A stretch of DNA of 64,000 nt from Dillenia suffruticosa (taxonomy: Eukaryota; Streptophyta; Magnoliopsida; Dilleniales; Dilleniaceae): contig JAVTVX010000013.1 in the NCBI GenBank assembly GCA_033439265.1, forward strand, positions 1,762,501-1,826,500. Direction: 5' to 3'. A model generated the notes under the pieces. That model did no database searches and was not told the origin of the DNA. It saw only the letters and a list, made by a program, of their open reading frames with translations. The position numbers and the translations under genes are program-made. Of the stretch, positions 17,701 through 28,395 are shown in pieces (positions within the stretch are counted from its first letter, which is position 1; each line of letters opens with the position of its first letter).

Positions 17701-20700
17701 GATAGGATATTTTGCCATTTGCTAAACTATCTCCCTTATTATTACTTAAGCTTCGGACGTTGGGTTGTCTCCTCTTCATCTCTTTCCTAATCCCTCTCTC
17801 TCTCTCTCTTATAATTGCCCCTATTACTTCCATCTCATATGTCCCCCATTTTTCCTCTCTTAGGGCCTCTTTTTTATCTTCTTCTAGTCTTCTTTATCAT
17901 CTTTTCCCTGGATTTTATCATTCCCTCGTGATATTGTCCATTGCCCCTTATCCTTAATGCCCCCAGCTTTTGGTGCCAGCAGAGCCTCTGTTCCTGTCCC
18001 TGCTACACCTCCTTACTTCTCTAGCTATCTTTAGCAGCTACTTGATCATAGGTTATAGACATCTTGCTAAATTCTCTTCATCTCGCTTATTGCTGATGCC
18101 AGCGCAAATTGCCGTTTTGGACAATTTGGTATTTGCAGCAATGGCAACAACAACAACAAAGCCTACCAAGTGGGGTCAACTATATGGATCCTTCGACGTT
18201 ATTGCACTCTATCTCGTATCATATGCTCATCTATATGATTGTTTTTTTTATACGACAATAATAATCCTGTTTTTATTCCACTAAGTGGGGTCGGCAATGG
18301 CATCTAATATATTTTCAAACCAGTGATTCTACTCTTCTTAATTTCTGTTTGTCATAATAACAATATATGTCTCACCAAAATTAGAAATCAGAAGTTATGC
18401 CTTTCTTAACACTACAACCTCTGCATTATCTTCCTCTGATTTGAAGATCTCGAGTACACCTATTATAATTTCAGGGAAACCATCAATATGCCACAAGAAT
18501 CAATATGTCAAGCATATTTTACAACAAAAGTCAAGGCCTTGAGGTGTACTATGCTGTAATTTGGGAAGAATGCTATTAAAGGACTCCTCCGAGAAATTCA
18601 TAAACATTTATAATTGGTACCTTGTGTAGTTGGTTTTGGATAGAAATAGATGATATAGAAGAATCCGCACAAATTAAATCAATATATTTTAAACATTTAT
18701 TTATTGATTTATTTATTTATTTTCTTTATCGTTTTCTTTTTATTTTCTTTTTATTTTTATATATATTTTTATTTCTTTTTTTTTTCTCTACTTTTTTTCA
18801 AGCTTGTCTCTCAAATGGTCGACCCCAAATATTGAGATTAAGGTGTAGTCTGTTGTTGTACCTTATGTAGTTGGAGGCGTGCCAGTTTCAGAACTTTATG
18901 GAAGTTTTTGTGCATATTTCTAGTTATGAAATAATCTAGGGTCAACTGCACCTTTTTGCCCCCAAACTAAGGTCAAAATAAAATTTACCTCTCAAAATTC
19001 CAATGTTCTTTTTGGCCTTCAAACCTTACTTTACATTCACTTCATTTAGCCCTTTGTATATATCTTGCTGTTAGACATAGGCAGCTTATGCTGATTTCGT
19101 GCATATCCATCCTGTTAGGCTAAACTGAATATCAAATCAGAGCTTGAGGGCCAAAATGAAACAAAAATAAAGTTCAGGGGCGCGTTGCATGGTCATAGGT
19201 TCCTGCCAAATAAAGTATGAAGTACATCTGAAATTGGCTGGCTGTCAAATAAGGATTGAAATACTGATTATTTTTGTGATGCGCCTCCTATATTCTCATT
19301 TAAGACCAAACAGTAGCACTTGAAAGCTATTTAGAGCCTGTTTTGCCAACTTTTTTTTCCCTTTTAAAAACTCTTATTTTTGGCTTATAAGTTAGTGTGA
19401 AAAATAAAATATTGAAAATTTAAGTGATAAGTTATTTGTGAATTTTATTTAAAAAAAAAAACTCTTTTGTAAGTTGTAAAATTAATGAAATTACAATAAA
19501 GTGCAATTGACATTAAAGTTTCATAAATAATCTATAAAGTAAACAGCTTCATAAATAATTCTAGTCAAAGATAAATATTTAAGCTCATAAATATTATAAA
19601 TATTCATAAATATTTAAAGTTAATGCATTTTTTAAAGATTTCCTAAATTCATAAAAAATAATAAATTAACAATTTATATTTCCCATCAATATCAAAATAG
19701 TTATGTTTTTTTAAGGTTTATATATGTAACAAAATTGTAATAGTTAAAATAATTAAGCGTAATCTCGTCAGCCCAGACCTCTAAAAAAATAAAAAAATAA
19801 ATAAAAAGCCAAGCAAAATTTCCTCTTGTGATCTTCTCTGTTTTCCCAGTTTTCTTCATTAAAGAAAAGTTAGCTTTTTTAAGCAACTTTTTAAATCCTG
19901 TTTGGCCTAATTTTTGGCTTTAAGCTGGCTTTAAATTGCAAAAAGTATAGGCCAAACATGCACTTAGCAATTGCCTGCTAACTATTTCTCCAATCACTAT
20001 CATGCCATATAAAAATGTTGCATGAAATATGCAATCAAGAAATGCATTCCGCAGATAATGTAGGTTATTTTAGTTTCCTTTTTGAGATTCCTAGTGATGT
20101 TATGCTTGAATAATAAGCATTCATGTGCTTACGAAATTATTGTTGTCGACCCCACTTAGTGGAATAAAAGTACAATTATTGTTGTCGTATAAAAAAAAAC
20201 AATCATATAAGGGAGCATATAATATAAAATAGAGTATAATGGCGTAGAATGATCTGTATAGCTGATTCCACTTAGTGGGATAAAGGTTTGATTGTTGTTA
20301 TTGTACTTTCGAAATTACTTTCAATAGACTTCTGATGGTACTGGCTTAACTCCACTTTTGATGAGCCATTCATATAATCTTGTATTTGACTTGGTATCCC
20401 TCATGATCATTCTCTTCACAATTTATATAGGTTGCAAGAGAAAATGCAGATGCCATTATTTTGGATGACAACTTTGAAACTATTGTCAACTTAGTTAAAT
20501 GGGGGCGTGCTGTTTACGGAAACATTCAGAAGTTTGTGCAATATCAGCTGACGGTGAGCATGGTCACTGTCATGTTCAGTTTTGTCTCTGCGTGCATTTC
20601 TGGTGAGTTCAGCCGTGAGCCTTCATTTCCTCTTTTTTTTGGGTGATTATGCCTTATGCATAATATGTATTAATTTCTCACTATACTGTAGCAGTGTCAA

Positions 20701-23700
20701 CATAACTAACATAATTTATTGATGGAAATAATTCGAATAACTTTCAGGATCTGTTTCCCTTACGGTTGTTCAGTTGCTTTGGGTCAATTTGATTGTGGAC
20801 ACCCTTGGTGCCCTGGCACTGGCTACAGAACCTCCTAATGATGAACTGATGAAGCAGCCTCCTGTTAGGCAAGCTGAAGGTTTCATAACCAAGTCCATGT
20901 GGAGAAATATCTTTGGTCAGAGCATTTACCAACTGGCCGTGCTCGTGTTTTTGAATTTTGATGGGAAACAGGTCCTCGGGCTAAGCGGCTCTGGTGCCGA
21001 TGACATCTTGAATACTTTTATATTCAACGCTTTCATATTTTTTGAGGTAATGTATTTTGTTCTGATTTTGATTATGGTGTTGGCATTTATCTCTGATTAG
21101 ATAGGGAGAAAATTTCCTGGTTTTAATGTCTTGCAAAGTGATGTTGGACTGCCATGCCCAGTGAAATTTAGTTGCTTTTTATAGGAAAATAATGGTTATA
21201 GATATTGAGAAAATTCAAATTAAGAGCTTGCATTGTGAGAAAGTTCACAGTTGAGATTCGGCAGAGAGCACAACAGAAGTTGACAAGGTTCTTCAGGTGG
21301 TTACTAAGTGCTAGTGCTTGATAATTTGGAAGAACCAAGCTGAGCTTGATGCTGGGGATGAATGGGGTAGTAAAAAGGATAAGCCTATCAGATAATGCCA
21401 TCCTTTGTTGTACTCATTAAACTCTTGATTTCATACTGAACGAGAACAGGCTGGTTGCAGGTTGAATCACTAAAAGGAATTGTTTCTGATTGGGAAGTTG
21501 GCTATGAACAAGTTTAAACCCAAATTAAAGAACTCAGGTCAGTTGAGAAGGGGAGTTGATGCCATAACATGCACATTTTAGTTTGTGGGCCAAAAGGTAT
21601 TTGGTAACAAAAGGTCATCATGACTTGGTTTAGAATTTGGTAATTTGCTTTTATTTTTTATTTTTTGTTTTTTTGCTCAAAATATTTAATGACTGAGAAG
21701 AATATTGACTACATTGTAGGCAAGATGTCATAATAAATTTATAAGCATTGCTGACCCCACCTAGTGAAATAAAAGCACGATTATTGTTGTCATATAAAGG
21801 AAATAATCATATCGGTGGGTATACGATATGAAATAGAGTACAATGGCTTTGGAAGGTCCATATAGCCTACCCCACTTAGTGGGATAAAAACTTGGTTGTT
21901 ATTGATGTATAATCACCCATTTATAGTGGGTTTGTACACTTCTGAATAGTTGGCAAGGACATCAACCTTCCCAAATAAATTGGCATGTAGACTATCCAAC
22001 ATTTCGGTAGCGGAAATAGATGCCTTATTGTACAAGTACACCATCAATGATTTATATGAACAATTTGTCCCTGTTTTAGTGGAAGAAAGGGAAAATCTAG
22101 TGCACTACCAAGCATTAGAATTCCAAGGGCAGATGTCATACCCATGATCACACTAACATGGACATTTTAGAGCTTGGACACCTTACAAAGTTGAACATTC
22201 CACTAATGTCCTTGTAGAGGTCAGCAGACCAATAGTAGTAGTGTTTTCTCTACCATAATGATAGTGACACGCTATGATAACTTCATGCCGTAAACTTTGA
22301 ACCTTTACTGGTGGAAACTGACTTGATGGGATTAAGCAAGAGTTAGTATCAATTTTACCTTGCGAAGAATTGGGATGTAGAGCACTGACTTAGCCGTGAG
22401 AGTCCGCAGATAGAAAAATGGCATTTATCAGTAGGATGCTTACTGATTCGCATGATCCACTTTTGAGAATGAGCCTTGCAAATTGTGAAGGTACTTAATT
22501 ATGTCAATTTTTATGGTCATGTTACAGTGATAAGTTGCACAAAAACATTTCATCTGAGACATAGTTATGTGCTAAATGGCTAGATGTTTCTAGAAGAGGA
22601 GAGGGAGTAAGACTGTAGAAAGTGTGTGATATGTTACCCAATTTCTGAGGTATGGCATAACATGTTTCCTCTAAAGCAGAAAAGCATCACCCCATTTCTG
22701 CAAAGACATTAGAGATGCACATTAGAGATGCTAAGTGTATATAAATAAATATAAATTATAATGTACAGGGTTATCATTCGAAAGGTTAACCTTATATCCT
22801 CTCCCGTTGTAACAAACATGCTCTCAGAGTTGACTTTGTTCATAAAGTTGTAGTTTCTTTGTGAGAATCCACTTTCTATAAATTGGTTATGTTACCCTGG
22901 CCCTGCAATTTGTATTTCCATTCCTATCCGTTTTGATGAAAGCACTAGAATCTAGCTTCGAGTGCATGTGCTTGGAACTTCTTGGTATCACAGGTGATTC
23001 ACCTGACCACGTTTAGGTAATAAGTGATGAAATTCTGGAAGTGACTAGATGCAGTTTTTCTGGTGATCTATATTGCCTGTGGGAATCACCTAGTTGTCCC
23101 TTTAAATGCACCACTTGAGGCAGGATGCTACCTGATAGACACAGTTGACATGATGATTGAAATCCTCCAAGGTGAAAGTGCTCTTAAAGGAAGCCTAGAA
23201 TAAGAGATGCTGGGAAATATCCAAATTCATGGTACTTGGATTCTGACATCCCTGCCCAGATCACTCCAAAACCTTGTATTGTGAATGCTTATCAAAAGTG
23301 GGATTCTACCTAAGGTCATGTGCTGGGAAGTCTAGGATTGATTTGGAGAATCAGCCTAAGAATTTGTACAGAGTATGAATCATTGAGGATGTATTGTCAT
23401 TCGAATAAGGATTTCGACAATTATGATATGGGGTAGCAGACTCGCATAAGGATCAATAGAATTTGATGACGACTTTTTTTGTATGATATGTATGTTGGTT
23501 ATTTATCATTAAGACACAACTCTTTTGCTGACGTTAGTCACTGTAAAGTAGGTTTAAGTGTTGTTTCGTGTCATAGCTTTCTCAACCCCAATTCTCCAAT
23601 CTAATTTCTTTTGGTGGGTCTCTTTTCCTTTTTATTTTAAGGTTTTCACTGAAATAAACTGCCGTGAGGTGGATAAGCTAAATGTATTTCACGGCTTGTT

Positions 23701-23983
23701 CAACAACTGGAAATTGTTGGTTGTCACTGCCTCCGTAGTGGTATTCCAAGTCATCATAGTTGAGTTCTTGGGAACTTTTGCAAACACAGTGCAGCTAAGT
23801 TGGCAGTTATGGTTTCTGAGCATTTTTGTCGGCTCCACATGCATGCTTGCTGCAGCTGTTTTGAAGTGCATCCCTCTTAAAAGAGACACTGTAAGCTACC
23901 GCAATGGCTATGAAGCAGTACCAAGCGGGACCAGTTTCAGCATGAGAAGACCAATAAAAGAGGATCCCAAAAAAATAAAATAA
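11724..23983 (+). CDS. Autoinhibited Ca2+-ATPase, type IIB, copy B (complete, seven exons, about 1048 aa)
   Basis: Calmodulin-regulated P-type Ca2+ pump of an endomembrane or plasma membrane. Exons: 11724-11894, 13777-13831, 14857-16805, 16905-17063, 20431-20602, 20748-21046, 23642-23983; all junctions are GT-AG and in phase. Exon 1 encodes the N-terminal autoinhibitory/calmodulin-binding helix ([19 protein letters not shown]). Exon 3 carries the actuator GESEP loop, TM4 PEGLPL and the phosphorylated CTDKTGTLT; exon 4 the hinge [11 protein letters not shown]; exon 6 TM6 [19 protein letters not shown]. Length fits the family (about 1015-1050 aa). Exons 4, 5 and 6 have exactly the same lengths as in copy A (159, 172, 299 nt), showing tandem duplication, but the protein is clearly diverged and has a different, Lys-rich tail ([12 protein letters not shown]). 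Introns 4 (3.4 kb) and 6 (2.6 kb) hold retroelement insertions. Which ACA subgroup it belongs to is uncertain. Confidence 0.92.
11895..13776 (+). other. Copy B intron 1 with long CT-rich tracts
   Basis: The intron between the regulatory exon and exon 2. CT microsatellites lie immediately after the donor (11896-11928) and at about 12215-12340; a (TTTC)n run lies at about 13352-13379. Short ORFs here are products of the CT repeats. No inserted gene was seen. Confidence 0.7.
18137..18302 (-). mobile_element. Short retroelement with CCCACTTAGTGG boxes and (TTG)n tail, inverted copy
   Basis: Reverse complement of the same element seen at 20140 and about 21735: a GACCCCACTTAGTGG box at the start, a second box near the end, and a terminal TTG repeat (read as CAACAACAACAAC on the + strand). 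The flanks share GCAATGGCA (18138-18146 and 18294-18302), a candidate target-site duplication, though part of it may belong to the element. This tail type is known from plant RTE LINEs and Au-type SINEs. Confidence 0.6.
18617..18874 (+). mobile_element. Strongly 5'-truncated RTE-type LINE with 17-bp target-site duplication
   Basis: Only about 224 bp of LINE 3' end is present: a few C-terminal codons, a long T-rich 3' UTR, TCTCAAATGGTCGACCCC, and a TTGTTG tail. It matches the 3' end of the larger LINE at 60068-61558. It is bounded by GTACCTTGTGTAGTTGG (18617-18633) and GTACCTTATGTAGTTGG (18858-18874), a 17-bp duplication with one mismatch. It sits in intron 4 of pump copy B in sense orientation. 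Confidence 0.75.
18945..19205. repeat. Possible short inverted-repeat element
   Basis: The start (GCACCTTTTTGCCCCCAAAC, then GGTCAAAATAAAA) and the end (AAAATAAAGTTCAGGGGCGC) look like weak terminal inverted repeats of a type often found scattered in plant genomes. Similarity is imperfect and no target-site duplication was established. Confidence 0.3.
19334..19967. mobile_element. Possible hAT-type MITE
   Basis: The left end GAGCCTGTTTTGCCAAC and the right end GGCCAAACATGCACTTAG are imperfect inverted repeats of the GCCTGTTTGGCC kind seen in plant hAT-derived MITEs; a related internal CCTGTTTGGCC lies near 19899. The interior is AT-rich and non-coding. No clear 8-bp duplication could be set. 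Confidence 0.4.
20125..20317 (+). mobile_element. Short retroelement with two CCCACTTAGTGG boxes, 15-bp target-site duplication
   Basis: Element at about 20140-20302 with GACCCCACTTAGTGGAATAAA near its start and CCACTTAGTGGGATAAAGG near its end, finishing in a TTGTTGTTA tail. It is flanked by GTGCTTACGAAATTA (20125-20139) and GTACTTTCGAAATTA (20303-20317), 13 of 15 identical, a good target-site duplication. It lies about 110 bp before exon 5 of pump copy B. Confidence 0.65.
21735..21915 (+). mobile_element. Third copy of the CCCACTTAGTGG short retroelement
   Basis: Same order of parts as the copy at 20140: GACCCCACCTAGTGAAATAAA, ATTATTGTTGTC, a central GAAATAGAGTACAATGG, then CCCCACTTAGTGGGATAAA and a TTGTTATTG tail. 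It is in intron 6 of pump copy B. The ends are not exactly defined. Confidence 0.6.
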
Positions 23984-25332
23984 AATAAAATGAAGAGGGA
24001 ACTCTTTATTGTTTGGGCATGATAGGGCCAAGTGCATAGAGGTGAATCTCTTAAGTGAGTTGTAAAATCTGTACTTCTTGTTCTTGTGAAATCACACTTC
24101 ATTTTCTTTGCCAAAATGTGGGGGTTCATGTGGCTCATCACATTGTGACTCTCTCTGTTTCTTTGTATCGGTTGGATGCTTTGAAATCAATGTAAATTTT
24201 TAACATCTTTTTTCAGAACAAAACTGATATAATTTCTGGTAGATTTATTTTTTTATTTAATCGCCTTTTCTTGAAGTATGCAAGAGTAAATTCGGAAAGG
24301 TCGTGTGATGGTTCACACAACTTATGTAAAAATTTGAAATATCTTTATTAAAATTATAGAAATTTAAATTTTAAAATTTGTCTAAAATTTAGAAGGAAAG
24401 GAGTTGATTTTTATTTGTTATTCATGAAAATTATTTTATCAAAAAAGGTTGTTTTCGGCAATTTATAAGAGAAAAGATGACATTCAACTCAAATGTTTTG
24501 AAGTGCAAACATAATTGAAGTATGAATAATATATAAATTTTAAGTTTTGAGAGTAGGGACCGTCAAGTGTCGCAAAATCAAATCAAATTTTGAAAAAGTC
24601 CCGAAATTTTTCACGTAGAGTGTTTTTTCTTTTTAATGTTGTATATTTGCCGTTACTATTTTTTTAATTTTCACTATTGATATTCGATTTTATTTGATTA
24701 ATTCGATTTGAATATTATGAATCTATTTTAAAAGTTGGTTCTCTTAAATTTTTTTTTTATCATTTTTATGGGTCGAATTCAAAATATCTGATAAAGAGGG
24801 TAAAGTGTTTGATTATTCATATTAAAAAAAAAGTTTAATTTTACCTTTATTATTTTTAATATTTAAGTAGATGATGATCTCAATGGGATTTGAAAAATGC
24901 CACAGAATTACATTATTCAACGTTGAAAAGCTGTTAATTTAGATAAAAAAACAAAAAAAAAAAAAAAGAAGAGGAAATAACATGGAAGCCCACTCTTTCT
25001 CGACAGCACAGCAAAGCCGCGTCTGAAATGCAAATGCAGTAGTTGATTGCATTGAATCGGTGCAATAAGCTACGCTTTCATTTACATAGTGGAGTCTCCT
25101 GTCGGATTGAAAAAAATAAAAATAAAAAGCAAACGAAGATAATGATTTTTAGTAATATTTAATTAAAAAATAGCATGACGCTAGCTTAATGATTTGAACC
25201 CAATACTTAAAATAGTTTTAAAACTCAAAAATTCAATTTTTTTTCCCCTTCTCCAACACTATTTTACGAGGATAATGTTCCGTGAGAAGAACTGCAAAAG
25301 CCTAAAAGTCAACTGGAGAGAGAGAGAGGGCA
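23984..25332. other. Intergenic, AT-rich
   Basis: Nothing coding seen. It holds the 3' flank of pump copy B, a copy of the AT-rich dispersed repeat (core about 24690-24745), a poly(A) run at about 24950-24966, and the short leader of the receptor gene (GA-rich, 25315-25332). Confidence 0.5.
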
Positions 25333-27951
25333 ATGGCAGATACAGTGATTTCATTTCTCCTGGAAAATCTGACCAGACTAATTGCTCAGGAAATCGATCT
25401 GCAACTTCGAGTGTCAGAAGAGGTCGATTCACTGAAAAACGAGCTGAAGCTGATTCAAGCCTTCCTCAAGGACTTTGCTTTCGGCAAACGAAACAATGAG
25501 CAAGAACTCAAGAAAGAATACATCAAACAGATCACTGATACTGCTCAACAAGCAGAAGACATCATCGACACTTATGTCGCCAAAATCTGGCGCCAGAGGT
25601 CCGAAGGAGGCTTCTTTGAAAAGCTTAAGTCTGGTGTCTCTCGGCTCACTGCTCGTCATGAAGTTGCGGGCGAGATTGCAACTGTAAAACTCAGGTTCAA
25701 AGAGCTCTATGTGAAGAGAATTGAGTTGGGTATTCAGATCTCGCAATCTGGAGACTTTTTCATTGATGAACATCTCCGGAGAAGAAGCAGAAGACTATTA
25801 GTTGACGACGCCGATGTCATTGGACTTGATGAGGAAGCAAATAAGATAATTGAAAGGGTTACCGGCAATGAAGTGAGAAGGGACGTGATTGCCATTGTGG
25901 GTATGGGAGGTATTGGAAAGACCACTCTTGCAAGAAAGGTTTACAATGACTCGAATGTATCCAGATTGTTTGATGTTCGAGCTTGGATTGTTGTTTCTCA
26001 GGAATATAAAGTGAGAGAGGTCCTTATAGCAATCATTAGGAGTGTTGCAGGCTTAAAAGGAGATTTGAAGGAAATGAGTGACGAGGATTTGGAAAGTGAA
26101 GCTTTCAAGTACTTGAGGGGGAGTAGGTATTTGATTGTTTTGGATGATGTCTGGAAGCCTCAGTTTTGGGATGATTTTGATTGTATCTTTTCTAATAATC
26201 TTTACGGAAGTAGGGTAATAGTCACTACCCGAAATCAGGACGTGGCTCGGAGAGTTAGTCCATTGATTCCTCATCACAGTGTGCCCTTTTTGGATGGGAA
26301 TGATAGTTGGAAACTTCTTTCCAAAAGGGTTTTTCAGGGGGAGAAATGCCCTCCAGAATTGGAGGAGCTTGGGGAAGAAATGGCCAAAAGATGCCGCGGT
26401 CTGCCATTAGCCATTGTGGTTTTGGCAGGGATTCTTTTGACTAGGAAGAGGACCCGTTACCATTGGTCGGCGATCTCATCTAGTGTCAGCTCAATTCTTA
26501 CCGAGCCAAATAATCAATGTTCCGAAATCCTCTCTTTGAGCTATGACAATTTGTCCCATCACTTGAAACCTTGCTTCCTCTACTCTGGCCTCTTCCCCGA
26601 AGACACTGAAATTCTTGCCAGAGAATTGATAAGGTTGTGGATGGCAGAAGGATTTGTACAACAAGTAGATGAGAAAAGGGTGGAGAAAGTTGCTGAGGAG
26701 TACTTGGAGGAGCTTATTAATAGGAACTTGATTCAAGTCACTGAAACTCGATTTGATGGTGGTGTCAAAGCTTGTCGAATCCATGATCTTCTCCGTGATC
26801 TCTGCATTTCCAAGGCCAAGCAAGAAAACTTTCTGCAGGTTCGTGGATCATCATTATCCCCTTCATCTCCATGTGATTCACGTAGACTAGGAATACACTC
26901 GAACACCGACAAGTACCTCGTAGCCAAACATGCTTCCAATCTCCGCACGCTATTGTGCTTTGGTCTTGATGACAGTAAACTTGGATTAAAGCAATGGAAA
27001 GTGATTTATAATGAATACAAGTTGCTTCGAGTGTTGGATCTTTGGGCTGTTGATGTTGAATCAATTCCTAGTGAAGTTGGGAAATTGATACACCTAAGGT
27101 ACCTGAAGCTGAAGAGTAGGAAGGCCACAGATTTCCCTTCTTCGATTTCCAAGCTTTGGAATTTGCAGACTCTCGACGTGGTGGCTCCATCGATAGAGGG
27201 CCAACAGATTAACATTTGGAGGATGCTCGAGTTGCGGCATTTGTATTTCAGAGGTCAAGCAGTTCTTCCCGAGCCACCTAAAAAGACGGCTAGGAATTTG
27301 GATAGCGTTCAAAGCAATATTCAGACACTGTCATTCATTAGCCCTGAAAGTTGCACAGAAGCAGTCTTCTCCAAAGTCACAAATCTTGTAAAGTTAGGAA
27401 TATATGGGGATCTAGAAAAGCACAGGGGTGTAGCATTTGCAAGTCAGAACTTGTTGACATCCCTGCAAACTTTGAAGTTGGTGAGAGACAGGCGGTGTGC
27501 AAGCATGCACAGTCTTCCATCTTTGGAGGAGTTCTCTCCAAGTCTCATCAAACTCACCTTGTCAAAAACCCGGTTGTCTCGTGATCCGATGCAAACTCTA
27601 GGCAAGTTGCCAAACCTCCAAGTCCTTAAGCTGATAGACGACGCATATGTGGGTGCTAGCTTGGTTAGCTTTGGGGATGAATTCACCAAGCTTCAGGTTC
27701 TGAAGCTTGTGAACCTGGAGATAAAGAATTGGGAAATGTCAGATGGATCAATGCCAAGACTTGAAAGTGTAGTTATTAAAAGGTGCGGTGGACTGGTTAG
27801 TCTCCCAACTAATTTGCCGAAAATGTTCCTTGTGAAAGAGATGGAGCTTTGGTGGCCTAGTGCTAAGGTGGCAAAGGAGGCAAGAGACATTGAGAACACA
27901 AGGGGTAAAGAACACTTTAAGCTGTTCATCAACCAGTCTGAAACTAAATAG
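25333..27951 (+). CDS. CC-NB-ARC-LRR immune receptor (CNL, RPP13/RPP8-like), intronless, 872 aa
   Basis: Intracellular receptor that detects pathogen effectors and triggers cell death. Residues 1-120 form the coiled coil with an EDVID-type motif (AEDIID, 74-79). The first residues MADTVISFLLENLTRLIAQE resemble the MADA motif, with Glu11 as in ZAR1. NB-ARC follows: P-loop GMGGIGKTT (190-198), kinase-2 LIVLDDVW (267-274), RNBS-B GSRVIVTTR (292-300), GLPLA (356-360), RNBS-D CFLYSGLFPED (414-424) and MHD-like IHD (483-485). Residues about 540-850 are irregular leucine-rich repeats. No key residue is missing and the frame is uninterrupted, so it appears functional. It stands alone here, 1.35 kb behind the Ca2+ pump. 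Short tandem repeats follow the stop codon. Confidence 0.95.
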   Translation: MADTVISFLLENLTRLIAQEIDLQLRVSEEVDSLKNELKLIQAFLKDFAFGKRNNEQELKKEYIKQITDTAQQAEDIIDTYVAKIWRQRSEGGFFEKLKSGVSRLTARHEVAGEIATVKLRFKELYVKRIELGIQISQSGDFFIDEHLRRRSRRLLVDDADVIGLDEEANKIIERVTGNEVRRDVIAIVGMGGIGKTTLARKVYNDSNVSRLFDVRAWIVVSQEYKVREVLIAIIRSVAGLKGDLKEMSDEDLESEAFKYLRGSRYLIVLDDVWKPQFWDDFDCIFSNNLYGSRVIVTTRNQDVARRVSPLIPHHSVPFLDGNDSWKLLSKRVFQGEKCPPELEELGEEMAKRCRGLPLAIVVLAGILLTRKRTRYHWSAISSSVSSILTEPNNQCSEILSLSYDNLSHHLKPCFLYSGLFPEDTEILARELIRLWMAEGFVQQVDEKRVEKVAEEYLEELINRNLIQVTETRFDGGVKACRIHDLLRDLCISKAKQENFLQVRGSSLSPSSPCDSRRLGIHSNTDKYLVAKHASNLRTLLCFGLDDSKLGLKQWKVIYNEYKLLRVLDLWAVDVESIPSEVGKLIHLRYLKLKSRKATDFPSSISKLWNLQTLDVVAPSIEGQQINIWRMLELRHLYFRGQAVLPEPPKKTARNLDSVQSNIQTLSFISPESCTEAVFSKVTNLVKLGIYGDLEKHRGVAFASQNLLTSLQTLKLVRDRRCASMHSLPSLEEFSPSLIKLTLSKTRLSRDPMQTLGKLPNLQVLKLIDDAYVGASLVSFGDEFTKLQVLKLVNLEIKNWEMSDGSMPRLESVVIKRCGGLVSLPTNLPKMFLVKEMELWWPSAKVAKEARDIENTRGKEHFKLFINQSETK

Positions 27952-27961
27952 AGATGGACAA

Positions 27962-28014
27962 GCATGAGAAAACCTTCAAGTGATTGCGGCATGAGAAAAC
28001 CTTCAAGTGATTGC
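27962..28014 (+). repeat. 27-bp unit, two tandem copies, just after the CNL stop
   Basis: GCATGAGAAAACCTTCAAGT plus six more bases at 27962-27987 is repeated identically at 27989-28014. It begins 11 bp after the receptor stop codon, so it lies in the 3' UTR. Confidence 0.9.
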
Positions 28015-28211
28015 TTCTATCCCACACGCAGAACTTAAGACGATTACTGCAAACAAAATTTCTTTTGTGTTTTTGATCACTTAGACGTTAGTGTGGTCTG
28101 TTGCTTCATCGGATTGTGCAAACCTGAAATAAGGCAGAGCTTGCTGTCAGTTGTTTTTGAGTGGGAGGAACATAAGGTTTGTGTGTTTGTGTTTCTGTCG
28201 ATTTGAAACTT

Positions 28212-28280
28212 GTTGATGTTGTAAACTTACGTTTGTTGATGTTGCAAACTTACGTTTGTTGATGTTGTAAACTTACGTTT
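28212..28280 (+). repeat. 23-bp unit, three tandem copies
   Basis: The unit GTTGATGTTGTAAACTTACG+TTT is found at 28212-28234, 28235-28257 (one T to C change) and 28258-28280. It lies in the presumed 3' flank of the CNL gene. Confidence 0.9.
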
Positions 28281-28395
28281 GTTTTTCAAAATGGAATTTA
28301 ATAATTTAAAATGTTAAGGATTTCACCATACCGCATTCAGTAAAGAACTGCAACGCTTGGGCCATTCTTCCACTCATTCTCCGGCTCCAGTCAAG

